The position numbers and the translations under genes were made by a program. A DNA stretch of 64,000 bases from Ehretia macrophylla (taxonomy: Eukaryota; Streptophyta; Magnoliopsida; Boraginales; Ehretiaceae). The first letter of the stretch is position 1, and each line of letters opens with the position of its first letter. The notes beneath the pieces were generated by a model. The model had not been told where the DNA came from, made no database searches, and saw only the letters and a list, made by a program, of their open reading frames with translations. Positions 1 through 11,456 of this stretch are shown one piece after another. Location of the stretch: positions 47,136,080-47,200,079 of the forward strand of contig CM075773.1 of the NCBI GenBank assembly GCA_037974665.1, written 5' to 3'.

Positions 1-420
1 AATTATTCACGTCGCTTTTGGTCCGTAGTGTTCTCTGAAAAGTGGAAGGTGAAGACGGATTGGTTGAGCTTTCCTTGTGGTCAATGTTTGCTTTTTATGA
101 ATTAGAAGTGGGTATTTTTTTGATAAAAAAAAAAGGTGGGTTTGCACCAACCTTTATTATGTTTAGGGATTTAAATGAAAAAGTGTCTCTATATTTTTTA
201 CATTTTACGAGCGTGTTTAATTGATAGATCGTTCATTAATCACCATCTATGTATTAATTAAATTTGTATGTTGATTAGATATATATAAAGAAGATAATAA
301 ACGGGTAATGAAAAAAAATATCATTATTTATGTATTTATTAAGTTTGTATGTCAATTTAAGTATAACAAAAGAAGAAGATAAACAGGTAAATAAAAAAAT
401 AAAAAAAGGGATATAGAATT
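1..420. repeat. Duplicated block, copy 1 (matches 7230-7600 and 18700-18880)
   Basis: The sequence from 'cgtcgcttttggtccgtag' through 'ctgaaaagtggaaggtg' and on to the 'gttcattaatcaccatctatgta' stretch recurs at about 7230-7600, and partly at 18700-18880. It marks one end of the segmental duplications that built this region. I see no credible gene in it; the 60-codon ORF at 42 is low-complexity and not conserved in the other copies. Confidence 0.7.
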
Positions 421-549
421 TTTCTTAAATGAAACTACTACTCTATATTTTGATAGTCATGACTCATGATAAGATCACATGAGTTATTCATTTTTTACGA
501 GTGGCTGAATTCAATTCTTAAGATATATGGTATTTGCAGACTTTTTTCT

Positions 550-600
550 AACCATTTCCTTTACCTCTTCGGAGAGAACCTGTATGGCCAGTCTAATTTA
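550..600 (+). pseudogene. N-terminal fragment of the array membrane-protein family (relic A)
   Basis: Translating from 550 gives NHFLYLFGENLYGQSNL, which matches residues 8-24 of the intact family member at 54765 (NHFLHHFGENLYGQFNV). The initiating 'MAEA' codons are not recognisable upstream, and homology is lost after about 600. It is a small relic of a host gene copy. Confidence rests on the unbroken 17-codon match; no function can remain. Confidence 0.65.
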
Positions 601-1475
601 TCCTTGATCACTTCTTTATACGGCATGGATTGGATTATCAGCTAAAACTTCTGTGAAATTCTTATACACTTGCGGCTTTCTAGTAGCTTTTAATGGAACT
701 AGTTCATGGGAATACTATCAGACTGTGTAATAAGATCTTTTATATAACGTCAGGGTTAGGGAGGAAATCTAGCTCAAATATGAATTCTACTAAAACCTCC
801 TATCACGAATTTTAATAAAACAAACTAACAGTCTACATTGAACTATCCAACTATATTTTTAATGGACAAAATGCTAAGTTCAATAACAGTATAATTATAT
901 ATGGACTTAACACTAGAAAATTAACCATTAACTCATTTTACAGGAAAACAAAATAATTGATTAATGTGAGCCCACACGTTATAAAACCTTTCCAACTGGT
1001 AGAAATGCAAGTCACATCTTGTTCTTGAAATCTTTTGATTGAGCAGGACAAAACTTTAGAATTAATGGGACTGCTTCAGTCACATTCCAGAAATTCTTTA
1101 GAGGACTAATGTGCTTGCGAGGTTGCCAAGAGTGTGCACCATAATTAAAGCACCAGAAGAGTGATAACTAGAAGCAGTGATCAATTCTCCAAATGTTGCT
1201 CTTAATTAGAGTAGGAGTCCTTGTACAGCATGTTCGAAAAATTATTGCAAGAATCTCTTATTGTAAAATTCGTTACATTAGGAGAACAACTAATAGATCT
1301 GTTTATTGGGTTGTCAAAGAGAAACTCAGAAAAGCTTTGCTTGTAGACTAGGTCTTTAATATTCCTTTTTTGTTCTATCAATGTGTGAACTTGGACATTT
1401 TTCCTAAGGGAATTGATTAATTCTTTTACCTTTATTTTGATTAATGAAACTTTTTTTGCCAAAAAAAAAAAACTA
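601..1475. other. No gene seen
   Basis: AT-rich DNA without a supportable gene. The 101-codon minus-strand ORF at 1202-1507 has no recognisable domain and overlaps the conserved upstream block of relic B, so I treat it as chance. Confidence 0.5.
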
Positions 1476-1659
1476 ATATGTGCGCAATTTCTCTGCAGCT
1501 TCGACAATACTTGACTTGTATAGATCTATTTCTCTAGAGACGACCTGCTGTCTTTTTTGCTACAGACTTGAGACAAAATTCTTAACACTTGTTTTATAAG
1601 TACCCTTTCAATTTCTTGATCAAATACAAAGTCCTCAATCCTATAATCACAATTGCTAC
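1476..1659 (+). repeat. Conserved upstream block of a family copy (matches 45017-45204)
   Basis: About 180 bp directly upstream of relic B ('gcgcaatttctctgcagctt' ... 'caatttcttgatcaaataca' ... 'gtcctca') recur upstream of relic H at 45017-45204. The flanks were therefore copied with the gene. That argues for DNA-level duplication, and the block may contain the ancestral promoter or 5' leader. No clear TATA box is seen in this copy. Confidence 0.7.
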
Positions 1660-1755
1660 ATGGAAGAGGCTACAACAAGTTATTTTCTTCACCTCATCGG
1701 GGAAAACTTGTATGCCTGGTTTAACGCCATGTATATGATGATTGATGTGGAATAA
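1660..1755 (+). pseudogene. Truncated family member, 31 codons (relic B)
   Basis: ATG at 1660 opens a reading frame MEEATTSYFLHLIGENLYAW followed by FNAMYMMIDVE and a stop at 1753-1755. The first 27 codons align with the N-terminus of the intact member at 54765 (MAEATIANHFLHHFGENLYG...). All four membrane segments are missing, because homology stops at about residue 28. It is a host-gene fragment too short to be a functional membrane protein. The upstream 180 bp are shared with relic H. Confidence 0.75.
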
Positions 1756-1959
1756 ATTCTGATATGAGCCGAAGTTACTATTTTACATAACGAATAGGTA
1801 TTTTATTCGGTATCTGACCCGATGTTTCCATTATGATATATAAGTGGATGTTTTACGTGTAAATGAAATTTGAATTAACTATTATAAACAAATAAATTTG
1901 GGCACTGAAAGAATAATTTTTTAAATGTAACACTAGTATTGATTGTGGATTTGAAATTC

Positions 1960-2640
1960 CAGGGCGCACCAACAAAAACCGAAGTATGTTTGTGGTCCTT
2001 TGCATGCAAAGAAAAGATACAAACATAACACGTGACACGGGAGTATATGTTGTATCATTAATTGATATGGTGGAAATTACAAAGCATTCAACCAATTCTG
2101 ATGACATTAAACGGATTGCTGCTGGTTTTAATAATATTTGTTTCCAGTATTAAAAGACGACTACAAATCGTATTACAAATTGGGTCGCTAAATATTGTAC
2201 GAGTAGGAACCTTGATTTGGATTGGGTTTCCAATATTCTCTCCCCCTTACAAGATTTATTGTACTTTAATTTCCAATCCCAAGGGGTTGGTTACCACACA
2301 AAAAAAAAAATCCAATTCATAAAGGAGAAAGATCTGCCAAAAGTGTAGCTTGTATACGCAAGTCAAATTATTATAAATTGAACACAAATCGTACAAAATC
2401 ACTATAGGACAAAGTGTACAACCTAGCCTTATATCATTTGTTACGACTCAAGTGCAACTACTAGTGTATCAATACATTGAACCTAATAAAATGACTGAGA
2501 AGTTAAATCATTATAAATTAAACACAAATCTCTTAAAGAACCAATATGAAATCGAGTGTCACAAAGTTAAACCTACCTTTCCTAGCAATCCACCATCTGT
2601 TGGAGCATTTTTACATCTTTTAGCATGAGAGAACTGGACC
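1960..2640. repeat. Dispersed block shared with 47620-48060
   Basis: Shared landmarks include 'tgatatggtggaaattacaa', 'aaaggagaaagatctgccaa', 'attataaattgaacacaaat', 'cctagcaatccaccatctgt' and 'tttttacatcttttagcat', all recurring in order near 47640-48030. This links the left and right halves of the gene cluster. No gene is visible, and the two opposing ORFs here are not conserved between copies. Confidence 0.65.
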
Positions 2641-3009
2641 TAAATGTGACATCATTGGTGACGGAGCTAATTTTCCAGTCGATGTATGAGGCGCTAGGGA
2701 CAAGGCTTTGACGAATTGCTCACTAATTTTCCAGTTGACAGTAATATGAATAATGTTTACAAGATTAACATAACTAAATTATATGCGCAAGAAATTATAG
2801 AATTTCCACTATTGAAGAGATATGATTAGTGGGCAAGCACACCAAGTAATTAAGCTTGTTACTGAAGAAAACATTGGACTAATTAATAATTACCAACTCA
2901 ACTTGGGCTTGGACTTAAGCCAAAAACCCAACATGACATACCCCATAGTTGTGTAATTTCAGTTTTTTGGCTCCCCAGAGAAAAAAAAATAAAATACATC
3001 CATGTCAAA
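2641..3009. other. No gene seen
   Basis: AT-rich spacer without ORF, RNA gene or repeat that I can support. Confidence 0.5.
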
Positions 3010-3636
3010 TACAGAAAAACCTCTTTAAATTAATAGCATTGGGACCACCAAATTCTATTAATTTAGCGAGATATTAATTTATCAAAAAATTAATAACTAT
3101 TAATTTATAGAGATATTTTTAAGTTCTTTGAATTTATAGTAAACATATTATGATTATGATGTCTTTCTTTGAAAAGTGACCTGTATTTTTTCAGTCCAAT
3201 TTGAAAATATAAGTAATGAGAATAGAAGATAAAATTTACTTTAGTAGAATTAGAACAAAGTTTTTCTAATCTCATATTCAAGTTCTTGTAAGATTAGGAT
3301 GAGAACTAATTTCTCTAATCTTGTATCCTAAATCTTGTAGGATTATCTCAATTTTTTCTCTTTAAATAATTAAATATGAGATTCAACTAAATTTGAAGTT
3401 CAACAAAAGACAAGCTACTATTGATTCATATTTTAAGAGAACATCATAGTCATTTTATTATATACTTTTTAGCTAATTATTAATTTATAAAATATTTACA
3501 TCAATAAAATACAAATGAAATCTTTTTAAATGTATTATCTACTTTTTACACTGGTCCCAAGTCGGGACACGACATTTTTATTAATTAAAAGAGATTATTA
3601 ATTTATTGAGTATTAATTTAAAGAGGTTTTACTGTA
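3010..3636. mobile_element. Non-autonomous DNA transposon with terminal inverted repeats
   Basis: The left end reads 'tacagaaaaacctctttaaa' and the right end is its inverse ('tttaaagaggttttactgta'). The sub-terminal 'attaatagcattgggacc' is mirrored by 'actggtcccaag'. The element is about 630 bp, AT-rich and without coding capacity. Ends of the form TACAGTAAAACCTCT...AAATTAATA are common in plant genomes. I see no clear target-site duplication, so the superfamily is left open. Confidence 0.65.
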
Positions 3637-3779
3637 GATCGTAAGCCGCCGATATGGTTAAAAAGTTTTTCCTTACAAAGAGACAACATGTCACGTTTCT
3701 AATCAAAAATTCTATAACAATTTAGACCTTTTTTTCTGATTCAAAATAATTAATCCAAATTATCTCATATATATATATC

Positions 3780-3880
3780 AAGAAAAAGAATGCATCACCG
3801 TTCAAAGCACATAATTTAATTTAACCATGTTTGAAGCTACTTTTAAGTCTACTCGAATATTAAAATCAACTATTAGCCTT
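3780..3880 (+). pseudogene. Diverged relic of the array gene family (middle region)
   Basis: The stretch 'gaaaaagaatgcatcaccgt' ... 'catgtttgaagctactttta' is a diverged copy of the middle of the family gene around the NESPFETHP motif. The same diverged version occurs at 5680, 18230, 19460 and 21753, where it reads approximately NMSPFRAYHLTM. Frames are no longer open here. Confidence 0.4.
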
Positions 3881-3892
3881 TTGTCTATATTC

Positions 3893-5130
3893 AAGTACTA
3901 TCTCATCTAAAAGTTTAAACTATTAGACACGAGTTTATTATATTATTTATTGAGGGTGAGAACTGAGAAACGAGCTAACATTAAGGGCGAAACAAATCAG
4001 CGAGAACGAAACGAAATAAACAAATGAATCACATATGGATAGATATGACTGAACCAATGCACAATTCTGATATCATGATTCATAATATGATATCAATGTT
4101 AGGCCCTTAATTCATTCGTATTAATTCACATGTGACCTATTTTCGTTTGAAATTACATACTTGTACATATGGATAAATAAATACATATTCTCCTTCATTG
4201 TACACTAAAGTCCACTATCCAATTTCATGCTTTATGCGCTAATTAATAAATATTATTTGCCACCAAAGCAGCTTTAAATTGGAATGTTTAGGGTATCTCC
4301 ACTGGGCACTACTATTCACAAAAACTTATTATTTTTGATAATTTTTAGAGATTCGGGTCTCTAAAAATCATTATTAATGATTTAAATATACATGGGATCC
4401 ACCACTTTTGTCAACTTTTATACCAAAATAGAGACCCAATCATTTTTTTGGTCTCTTAATTTAGAGTCAAAAAAATAAATTGGGTCTTTATTTTAACTCA
4501 AAAGTTGACAAAAGTGATGGGCCCCATATATATTTAAATTATTAATAAATCAAAAATAGTAAGTTTTTGTGAATAGTAATATTCCCAAGGACCACTCATG
4601 AATTTGTTGGGTCCTGCCAAAGAAGATGCTACCAATGAATTTGTTGGGTCCTACCAAACTCCAATCACATCCCTAGTAACTTTCATGGTTTTTCCCCCAT
4701 TATGTGTCAGCTAAAACACAACACACTAAACATTCCAATTTAAAGCTGCTTTGGTGGAAAATAATATTTATTAATTAGCACATAAAGCATGAAATCGAAT
4801 AGTGGACTTTAGTGTACAATGAAGGAGAATATGTATTTATTTATCCATATGTACAAGTATGTAATTTCAAACGATAATAGGTTACATGTGGATGAATACA
4901 AATGAATTAATGACTTGGCATTGATATCATGTTAAGAATCATGATATCAGAGTAATGCCTTGGTCTAGTCATACCCATCTACGTGTGACTCATCTGTCTC
5001 CCATTTGTCTATTTCATTTCGCTCTCGCGAACTTGTTTCACCCACAATGTTAGCTCATTTTTCAGTTCTCACCCTCAATAAATAATATAATAAATTTGTG
5101 TCTAATAGTTTAACTTTTAGATAAGGTAAT
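3893..5130. repeat. Large inverted repeat (arms about 390 bp, spacer about 440 bp)
   Basis: The left arm (about 3893-4290) and right arm (about 4727-5130) are imperfect reverse complements. 'tctaaaagtttaaactatta' pairs with 'taatagtttaacttttaga', and 'ctccttcattgtacacta' pairs with 'tagtgtacaatgaaggag'. 'gctttaaattggaatgttta' pairs exactly with 'taaacattccaatttaaagc'. Partial single arms occur at 8905-9030, 22590-22680 and 51650-51790, so this is a dispersed family. It is probably a long-TIR foldback transposon. No transposase is seen. Confidence 0.8.
4291..4605. mobile_element. MITE-like palindrome inside the large inverted repeat
   Basis: The ends 'actattcacaaaaactta' and 'taagtttttgtgaatagta' are inverted. 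The interior is also palindromic: 'ccacttttgtcaactttt' pairs with 'aaaagttgacaaaagtgatg', and 'gagacccaatc' faces 'attgggtct'. It is about 300 bp, non-coding and sits between the arms of the larger inverted repeat, so it is a nested or captured MITE. The superfamily is not assigned. Confidence 0.65.
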
Positions 5131-5388
5131 AGTTTAATATACTATCAACTCTCATCTTCATCTATTTGGAAATATTGAAACTGGCCACAAAAAACTCCCA
5201 TCACTGAGTCAGCCGATTATGATCTTATGCTAGCTGTTTACCTTTTCCAAATGCAGCGAACATGCTGGCTGGATAAGCTAGCCTCTCTTGGTTGGCTTGC
5301 TTATCAGAATTTTCGTAGTTGAAAGGGAAAGAAACATCGTAAATGTAAATCAAACCAAACCAAACATATATATCACTAGCTTGGAGAG

Positions 5389-5600
5389 GCATTTATTGTT
5401 TCAGTGCTGCTAAACTTTTTGGAATTGAAGTATCAAGAATGAGTCCCCATTTGAAACCCATCCAACAACAATGGTTATAGCCAAAACAAGTCTGCTCGTG
5501 TATTGCTTGTCATATCATGTTATTTTCATTGAGCAATTTCTCCCGTAATTATGCCAACGTTGTTCAAAAAGTTTTTATGGAAATCATTATGGCGATTTTC
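5389..5600 (+). pseudogene. Middle fragment of the array family (relic C1)
   Basis: Homology begins at the codons for AFIVPVL and runs through LNFLELKYQ, SPFETHP, the second membrane segment (ending CLSYHVI) and on to the 'tgttcaaaaagt' codons of the third segment. The N-terminus and C-terminus are missing, and the frame is broken between the YQ and ESPFETH codons and again after the second segment. It is a host-gene pseudogene duplicated together with its surroundings as D1 at 19179. Confidence 0.75.
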
Positions 5601-5623
5601 TAGTACTGAACATATATTTTTAT

Positions 5624-5790
5624 GGCATTCACTGTCCCATTGATGATGTTCAACTTTGTGGAATTGAAATATATATATTAAGAAAAAGAACATGTCACCA
5701 TTTAGAGCATATCATTTAACTATGCTTGTAGCTACTTTTAAGTCTACTCCTATATTAAAATCAACCATTACCATTTTGGCAGTTTCTAGA
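5624..5790 (+). pseudogene. Second, diverged family relic directly behind C1 (C2)
   Basis: 'ggcattcactgtcccat' followed by 'ttcaactttgtggaattgaa' repeats the AF.VP...FNF.ELKY codons of the family. It is then followed by KKKNMSPFRAYHLTMLVATF, which aligns with SKNESPFETHPKTMFIVIT of the intact member. So one partial copy follows another head to tail within about 240 bp. An early break separates the two parts. It is an old, non-functional layer of the array. Confidence 0.55.
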
Positions 5791-6650
5791 ACTAAACTGT
5801 CTTGGGCATACCACTTGATATCGAGTTGAAATAGATAGTGCTAATTCTTTAACCACTAGAGTGAGACAGTGACGCACTTTATCTTGTGTAAAGTAATAAT
5901 TCGGGCTAATTATTTTAAATTAGTGAATTTGAAGTTAAAGTAATTATTTTTTAAGTATGTAACACTAATTTCACTTATAACTCTAAAATTTTGGACCATG
6001 CATGCATGTATGTATGTATTAAAATATAGTTGTTTAATATGATTTGTGGTCAACTTTAAATTAGGCCAAACATATCCTAAAAACGAGAAGAAAACAAAAA
6101 TAGTAGAACTTTCCATATATCTTTAGATACAAAACGTAATTAAACATGAGATTTCACGAGCAGTATTTCTGCTGAGCACTGATTAGATAGGAAAAAGTTG
6201 TTGAGGTCAACACGTTGCTTGTAAATTTCTTCAAACCTGTAATAGCTTTGTAAATTTCTTAATGAAAACTTTATGTTCTTTATAGTAATGAAGATAGGCT
6301 CAGGCTTTGACTACGTGCAATTTCTTTTAAAATCATGTAAATGATGTTTCACCAATTTTAATGTTACACATCGAAGCAGATTTGTTAATTTGTGATTTAT
6401 AAGTGGATGTTGTGAGTTTAATAAAATGATAACCTACAACATTAGTCTCATTTTTGGGTCAGTAATTCTGTACCCGAGGTGTGACACCAATTAAGATCGA
6501 TGCAATGTTTGGATGGGTTAATATTGATGAAAATTGATGTTAATTTATGTGAGAAGAAAGTAAAGAGTGGGATTTAAAAATTTCTTTATGGACATCATTT
6601 TAATTCAAAGGATGTCTAAGCTATTTTATATCATTTGAGATGTTACCCAT

Positions 6651-8440
6651 GATTGACCAAAAAAAAGAAAAGATGTTACCTATGAGAACTGATTTTAAGA
6701 TCTCTCATGCCTAAAGTAAGAATCATACCCACCAGTACGTATGGCTAGTGGGGACTCGTTTCATTTTTTTCTTTTTTCTTTTTTCTGATTCAATGGAGAC
6801 TTCGTCTACGAAAATTAATCTCAAAACTTTTTAGACTTAAAACGAAAATCACGCTACTAGACCAAACGATCAGTGGCCGATTCGTTTCATTTTAGGTTTT
6901 AGATTATATACTTAACGATTTCTTTCCTACGTGTTAGAATGATATATCATACCACTTTAAGTGACTCTTTAGGGTAATAACCTAGCTGGCCCTCCCTAGA
7001 AATTCCCGTTGTTTGATCTGTCTCGAAAATGGGTGCTCAACAATGTCTTAATAGGACTTAATCCCTACTCATCACCCTTAGAGATAGTTGATTGAATCAA
7101 TAAAATATTGACTAGAGATCCAGGGTAAGGCTAACGGGAGGTGGCAAAACGCCCCAACCATCAACAGGCATCCATTATGAGTAATTTGTTGATAGATGCA
7201 TGTTGAAGGCAGCCAATTTGTAATTGTTTCAAATTACATGAAGATTCATGTCGTTTTTTGTACGGTAGTGTTTTTTGAAAGGTGAAATGTGAAAACGGAT
7301 TCGTTGCCTTGCGCCATCCTTGTGGTCAATGTTGTTTTCACCTACGTACCTTTATTAAATGAAAAATGTCGCTGTGTTTTTTACTTTTTACATGCATGTT
7401 TAATTGATAGATCGTTCGTTAATCACCATCTATATATTAGTTAAATTTGTATGTAGATTAGGTATACAAAAAAAAAATGATAAATGAGTAATGAAAAAAA
7501 AGTCATCATCTATGTATTTATTTAGTTTGTATGCCATTTTAAGTATAACAAAAGAAGAAGATAAGCAAGTAATAAACAAAAAAAGGTGATATAAAATCTA
7601 TTAATATTCTAAAAGAACAACCACTATGTCACATGTCAACAATGAGTATCTCTTCAAGCAACACTATCATGCCACTGTTACATGTGTAACCCCTGCTCAA
7701 ATCAAAATTTTGTCTTAAAATGTAAAATTTTGTCTTTCTAAATTTACTTTCTTAAAATAACACCACCAAATCTTGGCCCCACAAGGTGATCCCAAAAAGA
7801 ATGGGTAGTGGAGAATTGTTAGAGGGTCAATGATGTTAACAATGATTTGTGGTAGTCAGAGTTATAACTCTTATGCATCCGAGGAAGATATATGTTACCG
7901 ACACATGCATAAGATGAACTAATGCGCCACGCCCGTTTCGCAATCAAAGGCGGGCACATGAAAAATCAAATTTCTGATACATTCGATTTGTATCATAATT
8001 TGCTTTCATATAGAATAAAACTCTCAATTTTTATCTTTCTCATTCAATGTCGCCTAGTAGGCCATTCACTGTAAACCTCCAATAATAAGCATAAAAATTA
8101 ACTGATATTGCGTAAATCATAAGATTGAGAGAATACATGAAAAATCAAATTTCTTAGGAGAAAATACATATTTTGATACATATATATATATATATGGACT
8201 TTGATACTACATGTAACCATAGTTATTGCGAAAACATATAACAATTGAATTTATCAAAAGTTATGTAATTATCACAGTAAATCGCTAAAGCCACAAGTAC
8301 TACTTGACGAGAAAGACGAAGTTATGATAGTAATTAATTGATTTCTCTATCTTATAGGTAGGGCAATAAATAATTAATATGTATATATAGGAATATGTTA
8401 GTTACTTTCATCAAATAACCTAATGTGATGTGGAACGAGA
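6651..8440. repeat. Duplicated blocks (7230-7600 with 1-420; 7740-8440 with 20940-21520)
   Basis: 7230-7600 repeats the start of the window. 7740-8440 ('ccaccaaatcttggccccac', 'agattgagagaatacatgaa', 'ggaatatgttagttacttt') recurs at 20940-21520. 6651-7229 has no partner that I could see and no gene. Confidence 0.7.
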
Positions 8441-9300
8441 TTCAAATGAGTTAATGAAAGAGATTGACAAAATCAAACCCAAAATGAAGAACAAAAAAAC
8501 CTTATGAAGAACCCGACTTTGGAGCCTTAAATCTCTAATTATGGATGCGTTATATGGAAGCATTGCACATGATTGCAAGGATCTCATGGTATACAACAAG
8601 TTCAAAATAAGATTCGGCTTCAATCCTCACCTAAAGATAATTTTATAGCTGCCCAAAGTTTGCTCTTAACATCTTTCTTTCTTGTGAACATTACTATTTA
8701 GTTCTGAATAGTACTATTTGGTTGTTTTTCTGCCACATGAAAACTTAAACAAATGTTTAGGTCTATGAGCTCCAATAAATAAATAGCTCCCCAAACTCTT
8801 TTTTTTTTTTTTGGGTGAAACCCCAAACTCATTAAGCACACCTCAATCAATACACAGACTAATCAATCAATCCTTTAGAACAATTCAGTGCAATATCTCC
8901 TCTGTTAAATAAATATATATTCTCCTTCATTGTACACTCAAGTCGATCTATCTGATTTCATGCTTTATGTGCTAATTAATAAATATTATTTGCCACCAAA
9001 GCAGCCCTAGCTAAATTGGAATTTTCAATGTGTTGTCTTGTTTTTCTTTTTTTTTTTTTTGGTCAAATGGACCGCTTACATTGACAATGACTAAAGTAAA
9101 AGCTTTCTACAATCTTTCTACATCTTTTATAGACATGCCTTGAAGATTCTATTTGTGATATAATTTGCTCAAATTAAGTTTTGGTTTAGTCAGTGCATAT
9201 TGTACTCATTCATCATAAAAAAAACATACTTTTAAACATAAAGCCAATAATTTTTATTTATAATGGATATAAAAAAATTACCTATAAATAAGTGTTTTGA
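8441..9300. repeat. Relic arm of the large inverted-repeat family plus shared upstream block
   Basis: 8905-9030 ('ttctccttcattgtacact', 'tttatgtgctaattaataaa', 'ttatttgccaccaaagcagc') is one arm of the 3893-5130 element. 9160-9300 resembles 44870-44995 ('attttggtttagt', 'atattgtactc', 'ataaagccaa'), a block lying upstream of family copies. No gene is seen. The minus ORF at 8420-8623 is unsupported. Confidence 0.6.
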
Positions 9301-10600
9301 TCCCTAATTGGGTGACACCAATATATAATATTGTCATATTGAAATTTTTGAAGTGGTGAATGAGAAATTAACTTTATAATCGATTTACTGAAGAAATCGG
9401 TGTCTCATTTACATAGAAAGGAAAAAGGCAAAACATGGTTGAATGCATTAAAATGCATTGACATTCATATTGAATGAGAAGAAGAATGCTGATATGGTCA
9501 ATTTGAATGTTCAACATTCAGATTTGAATGCATTCATAAGCTGCATGATGTTGATTTAAGGCTATAATGCTCAACGGTCAGCATGGGGTATAAAGAGCTG
9601 TAATAATGCTCTTTCAATGGATGCTCAACATTGCTATACGTTCAATTTTGAATACTAGGCTGCCTACGTTATAAAAGTTAAAACATGTTAATGCTGATGT
9701 TAAGGCTGCCTATACGTTTTGTTCCTTCAACATTCAAATCAGAGAAGGTGCTTGCAATAGCATTTATAATGGTGGTTTACTGCACATTATGATGAAATTT
9801 TGATGGCCATATTTCTAGTTCTTTTTTCTCCTATATATACTATTACTAGGTGATTCAAGGCTTTTGAGAATACAAGAGAAAATAGGGTTAGAAATCTTAG
9901 ACTAGTTTTCACTGCATTGTATTGAGAGAGTTTAGATACTTTTTTTTTTATAAGCTCTTGTACTGGAGTGCTACATTTGCAAGAGGATTAACCGTTATAT
10001 CCTGAAAGGTTTGAACTTAAGAGAGGTACAACATAATAGTCTGGTAATAAAACCTTAAGGACATCGTGTTGAACACGAGCCTTGATTTGTATAATTGTAA
10101 CTATTCTAATTTTATTTCAGTCTCTCATTAATGTTATATAATTTCTGTTATTTTATTTTCTGATTTAATATTCCAGTTTTCAGTCTCGAATTACACCATC
10201 AATTTATATTATGCCAACAATTGTCAATCCTCACCTCCGGCCTCTAACTTCACCACTGGTAGCATAGCTCCAAATTCTTATAAAGGTTTACATAGTAATA
10301 GGTGTAGTCAAGGATAATGGTAGCATAGCTCCAAATTCTCAAAAAGATTTCACTAAGAATTTTGCTCCAGGTCGCTATCTAAGGTATTGCCAATTCAGTA
10401 GTGCAGCTTATGTGTTTCATGTCGTTTTCTAAATTCTTACAAACAAAGAATTCAGAAAATATTTTAGTCAGGTAACGTTAAAGGTGTTGGCGTCTGATGT
10501 TTTCTAAACAAGACTACAAAATCAGCGAAGCTTTAGGGATTCTGAAATGGTTGCTATTTATTTCACTTCTTGATCTACAAGTAGTCCATCTGCCTTCTTA
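9301..10600. other. Unassigned insertion-like sequence upstream of relic E
   Basis: Homology with the 44.9-kb block stops near 9292 and family-linked sequence resumes near 10560, so something was probably inserted here. The stretch has a TATATATA run near 9832 and a pyrimidine- and AT-rich end near 10100-10200, reminiscent of a copia-type LTR. I cannot find matching ends or a target duplication, so I do not call it. Confidence 0.3.
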
Positions 10601-10630
10601 TCATTTTTCCTCTTCATAACTTAACTCTTT

Positions 10631-10900
10631 ATGGCAGAGGCTACGAGACCAACCCATTTTCTTTACCTCTTCGAAGAAAACTTGTATAGCCAGTTTAATG
10701 TCATGTATATGATGACAATTAACTGTCTTTGTTTGCAAAGCCACAATAATATTCTGCCTACTCACCTTACTATTCTCGCATTTATTGTCCCAATGCTGCT
10801 TACTATTCTTGCATTTATTGTCCCAGTGCTGCTCAGCATACCCTGCCATTCACTTTTACTAGTACGTTGCAGTCTATTAACAATGACTCTAAATAGATAA
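10631..10900 (+). pseudogene. C-terminally truncated family member, 89 codons (relic E)
   Basis: ATG at 10631 opens MAEATRPTHFLYLFEENLYS and continues through the N-terminal region and the first membrane segment (LTILAFIVPVLLS). Homology then ends and the frame runs out at 10900 in unrelated sequence. The first membrane segment is tandemly duplicated: the 33 bp encoding LTILAFIVPML is followed at once by a copy encoding LTILAFIVPVL. Segments 2-4 and the NESPFETH motif are missing. A Mutator-like element lies 48 bp downstream. The frame is open, so a short peptide could be made, but as a member of this family it is a pseudogene. Confidence 0.75.
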
Positions 10901-10937
10901 TAGAACTTCAAAATGGATATAGATAACGAGACAAGTA

Positions 10938-10947
10938 TTTGTTTAAA
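10938..10947. repeat. Target-site duplication, left (TTTGTTTAAA)
   Basis: TTTGTTTAAA directly precedes the terminal repeat starting GAGTAAATTG. The identical 10-mer follows the right end at 13500-13509. Confidence 0.9.
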
Positions 10948-11106
10948 GAGTAAATTGCTTCAAACCAGCTCTTATAGTTTGTCAAAAGTGCGTAGGACCC
11001 CCCCAATGGTGTCAAAACCCCATTCAGACCCCCTTGTGGTTTGAAAAACGCAGCACTACCGTCCCGTCAAAAAACTTGTTACTTTTAACGAAGAGTGTGT
11101 TTCACG

Positions 11107-11107
<1 letters not shown>

Positions 11108-11151
<44 letters not shown>
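11108..11151. repeat. (TA)n microsatellite
   Basis: An uninterrupted TA dinucleotide run of about 22 units inside the Mutator-like element. Confidence 0.95.
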
Positions 11152-11156
<5 letters not shown>

Positions 11157-11164
11157 CAGTCATC

Positions 11165-11375
11165 TTCTCCACCCATGCTACTCTACACTACCCTACCCTA
11201 CCCAACCCAACCCCACCTCCAACCCTAACCCTGGCGGAATCCACCCTCACCCCACAATCCCATCGAACCCCCCACCCCTAGCCCCGTCGAACCCCCCACT
11301 CCAGCACCGTCAGATCCCCACCCTACCCCCTGACCCCATCAGACTCCCCCCACCCCATCCCCCTCCAAACCCCAT
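11165..11375. repeat. Strongly C-rich tract with CCC runs
   Basis: About 210 bp in which the + strand is almost free of G but dense in CCC-CCCCCC runs, including 'caaccctaaccctgg'. The complementary strand therefore has many G-runs that could form quadruplexes. The ORF across it gives only proline-rich low-complexity peptide and is not a gene. Confidence 0.85.
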
Positions 11376-11456
11376 CAAATGTATATATATATTTATATAT
11401 ACACATATTTGTTTCCTTTTTCTGGTTTGGTGTGTATATATATCTATATACATATA

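Larger units (their letters stand above)
5160..6650. repeat. Segmental duplication, left copy (partner 19095-20420)
   Basis: Near-identical order of sequence to 19095-20420: 'atgatcttatgctagctgtt', then the family-gene relics, 'ttgttgaggtcaacacgttg', 'gaagataggctcaggctttg' and 'caaaggatgtctaagc'. The left copy has an extra roughly 170 bp (about 5240-5400) that the right copy lacks. The minus ORF at 5910-6116 lies in this repeat and is not a gene. Confidence 0.85.

Noticed and set aside
42-224. 60-codon ORF at the left edge
   Set aside because: Low-complexity, lysine-run protein in a duplicated block; the frame is not kept in the copies at 7240 and 18750.
9292-10230. Possible copia-type LTR
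   Set aside because: The TATA and AT-rich end pattern is suggestive, but I could not find matching TG/CA ends with a target duplication.
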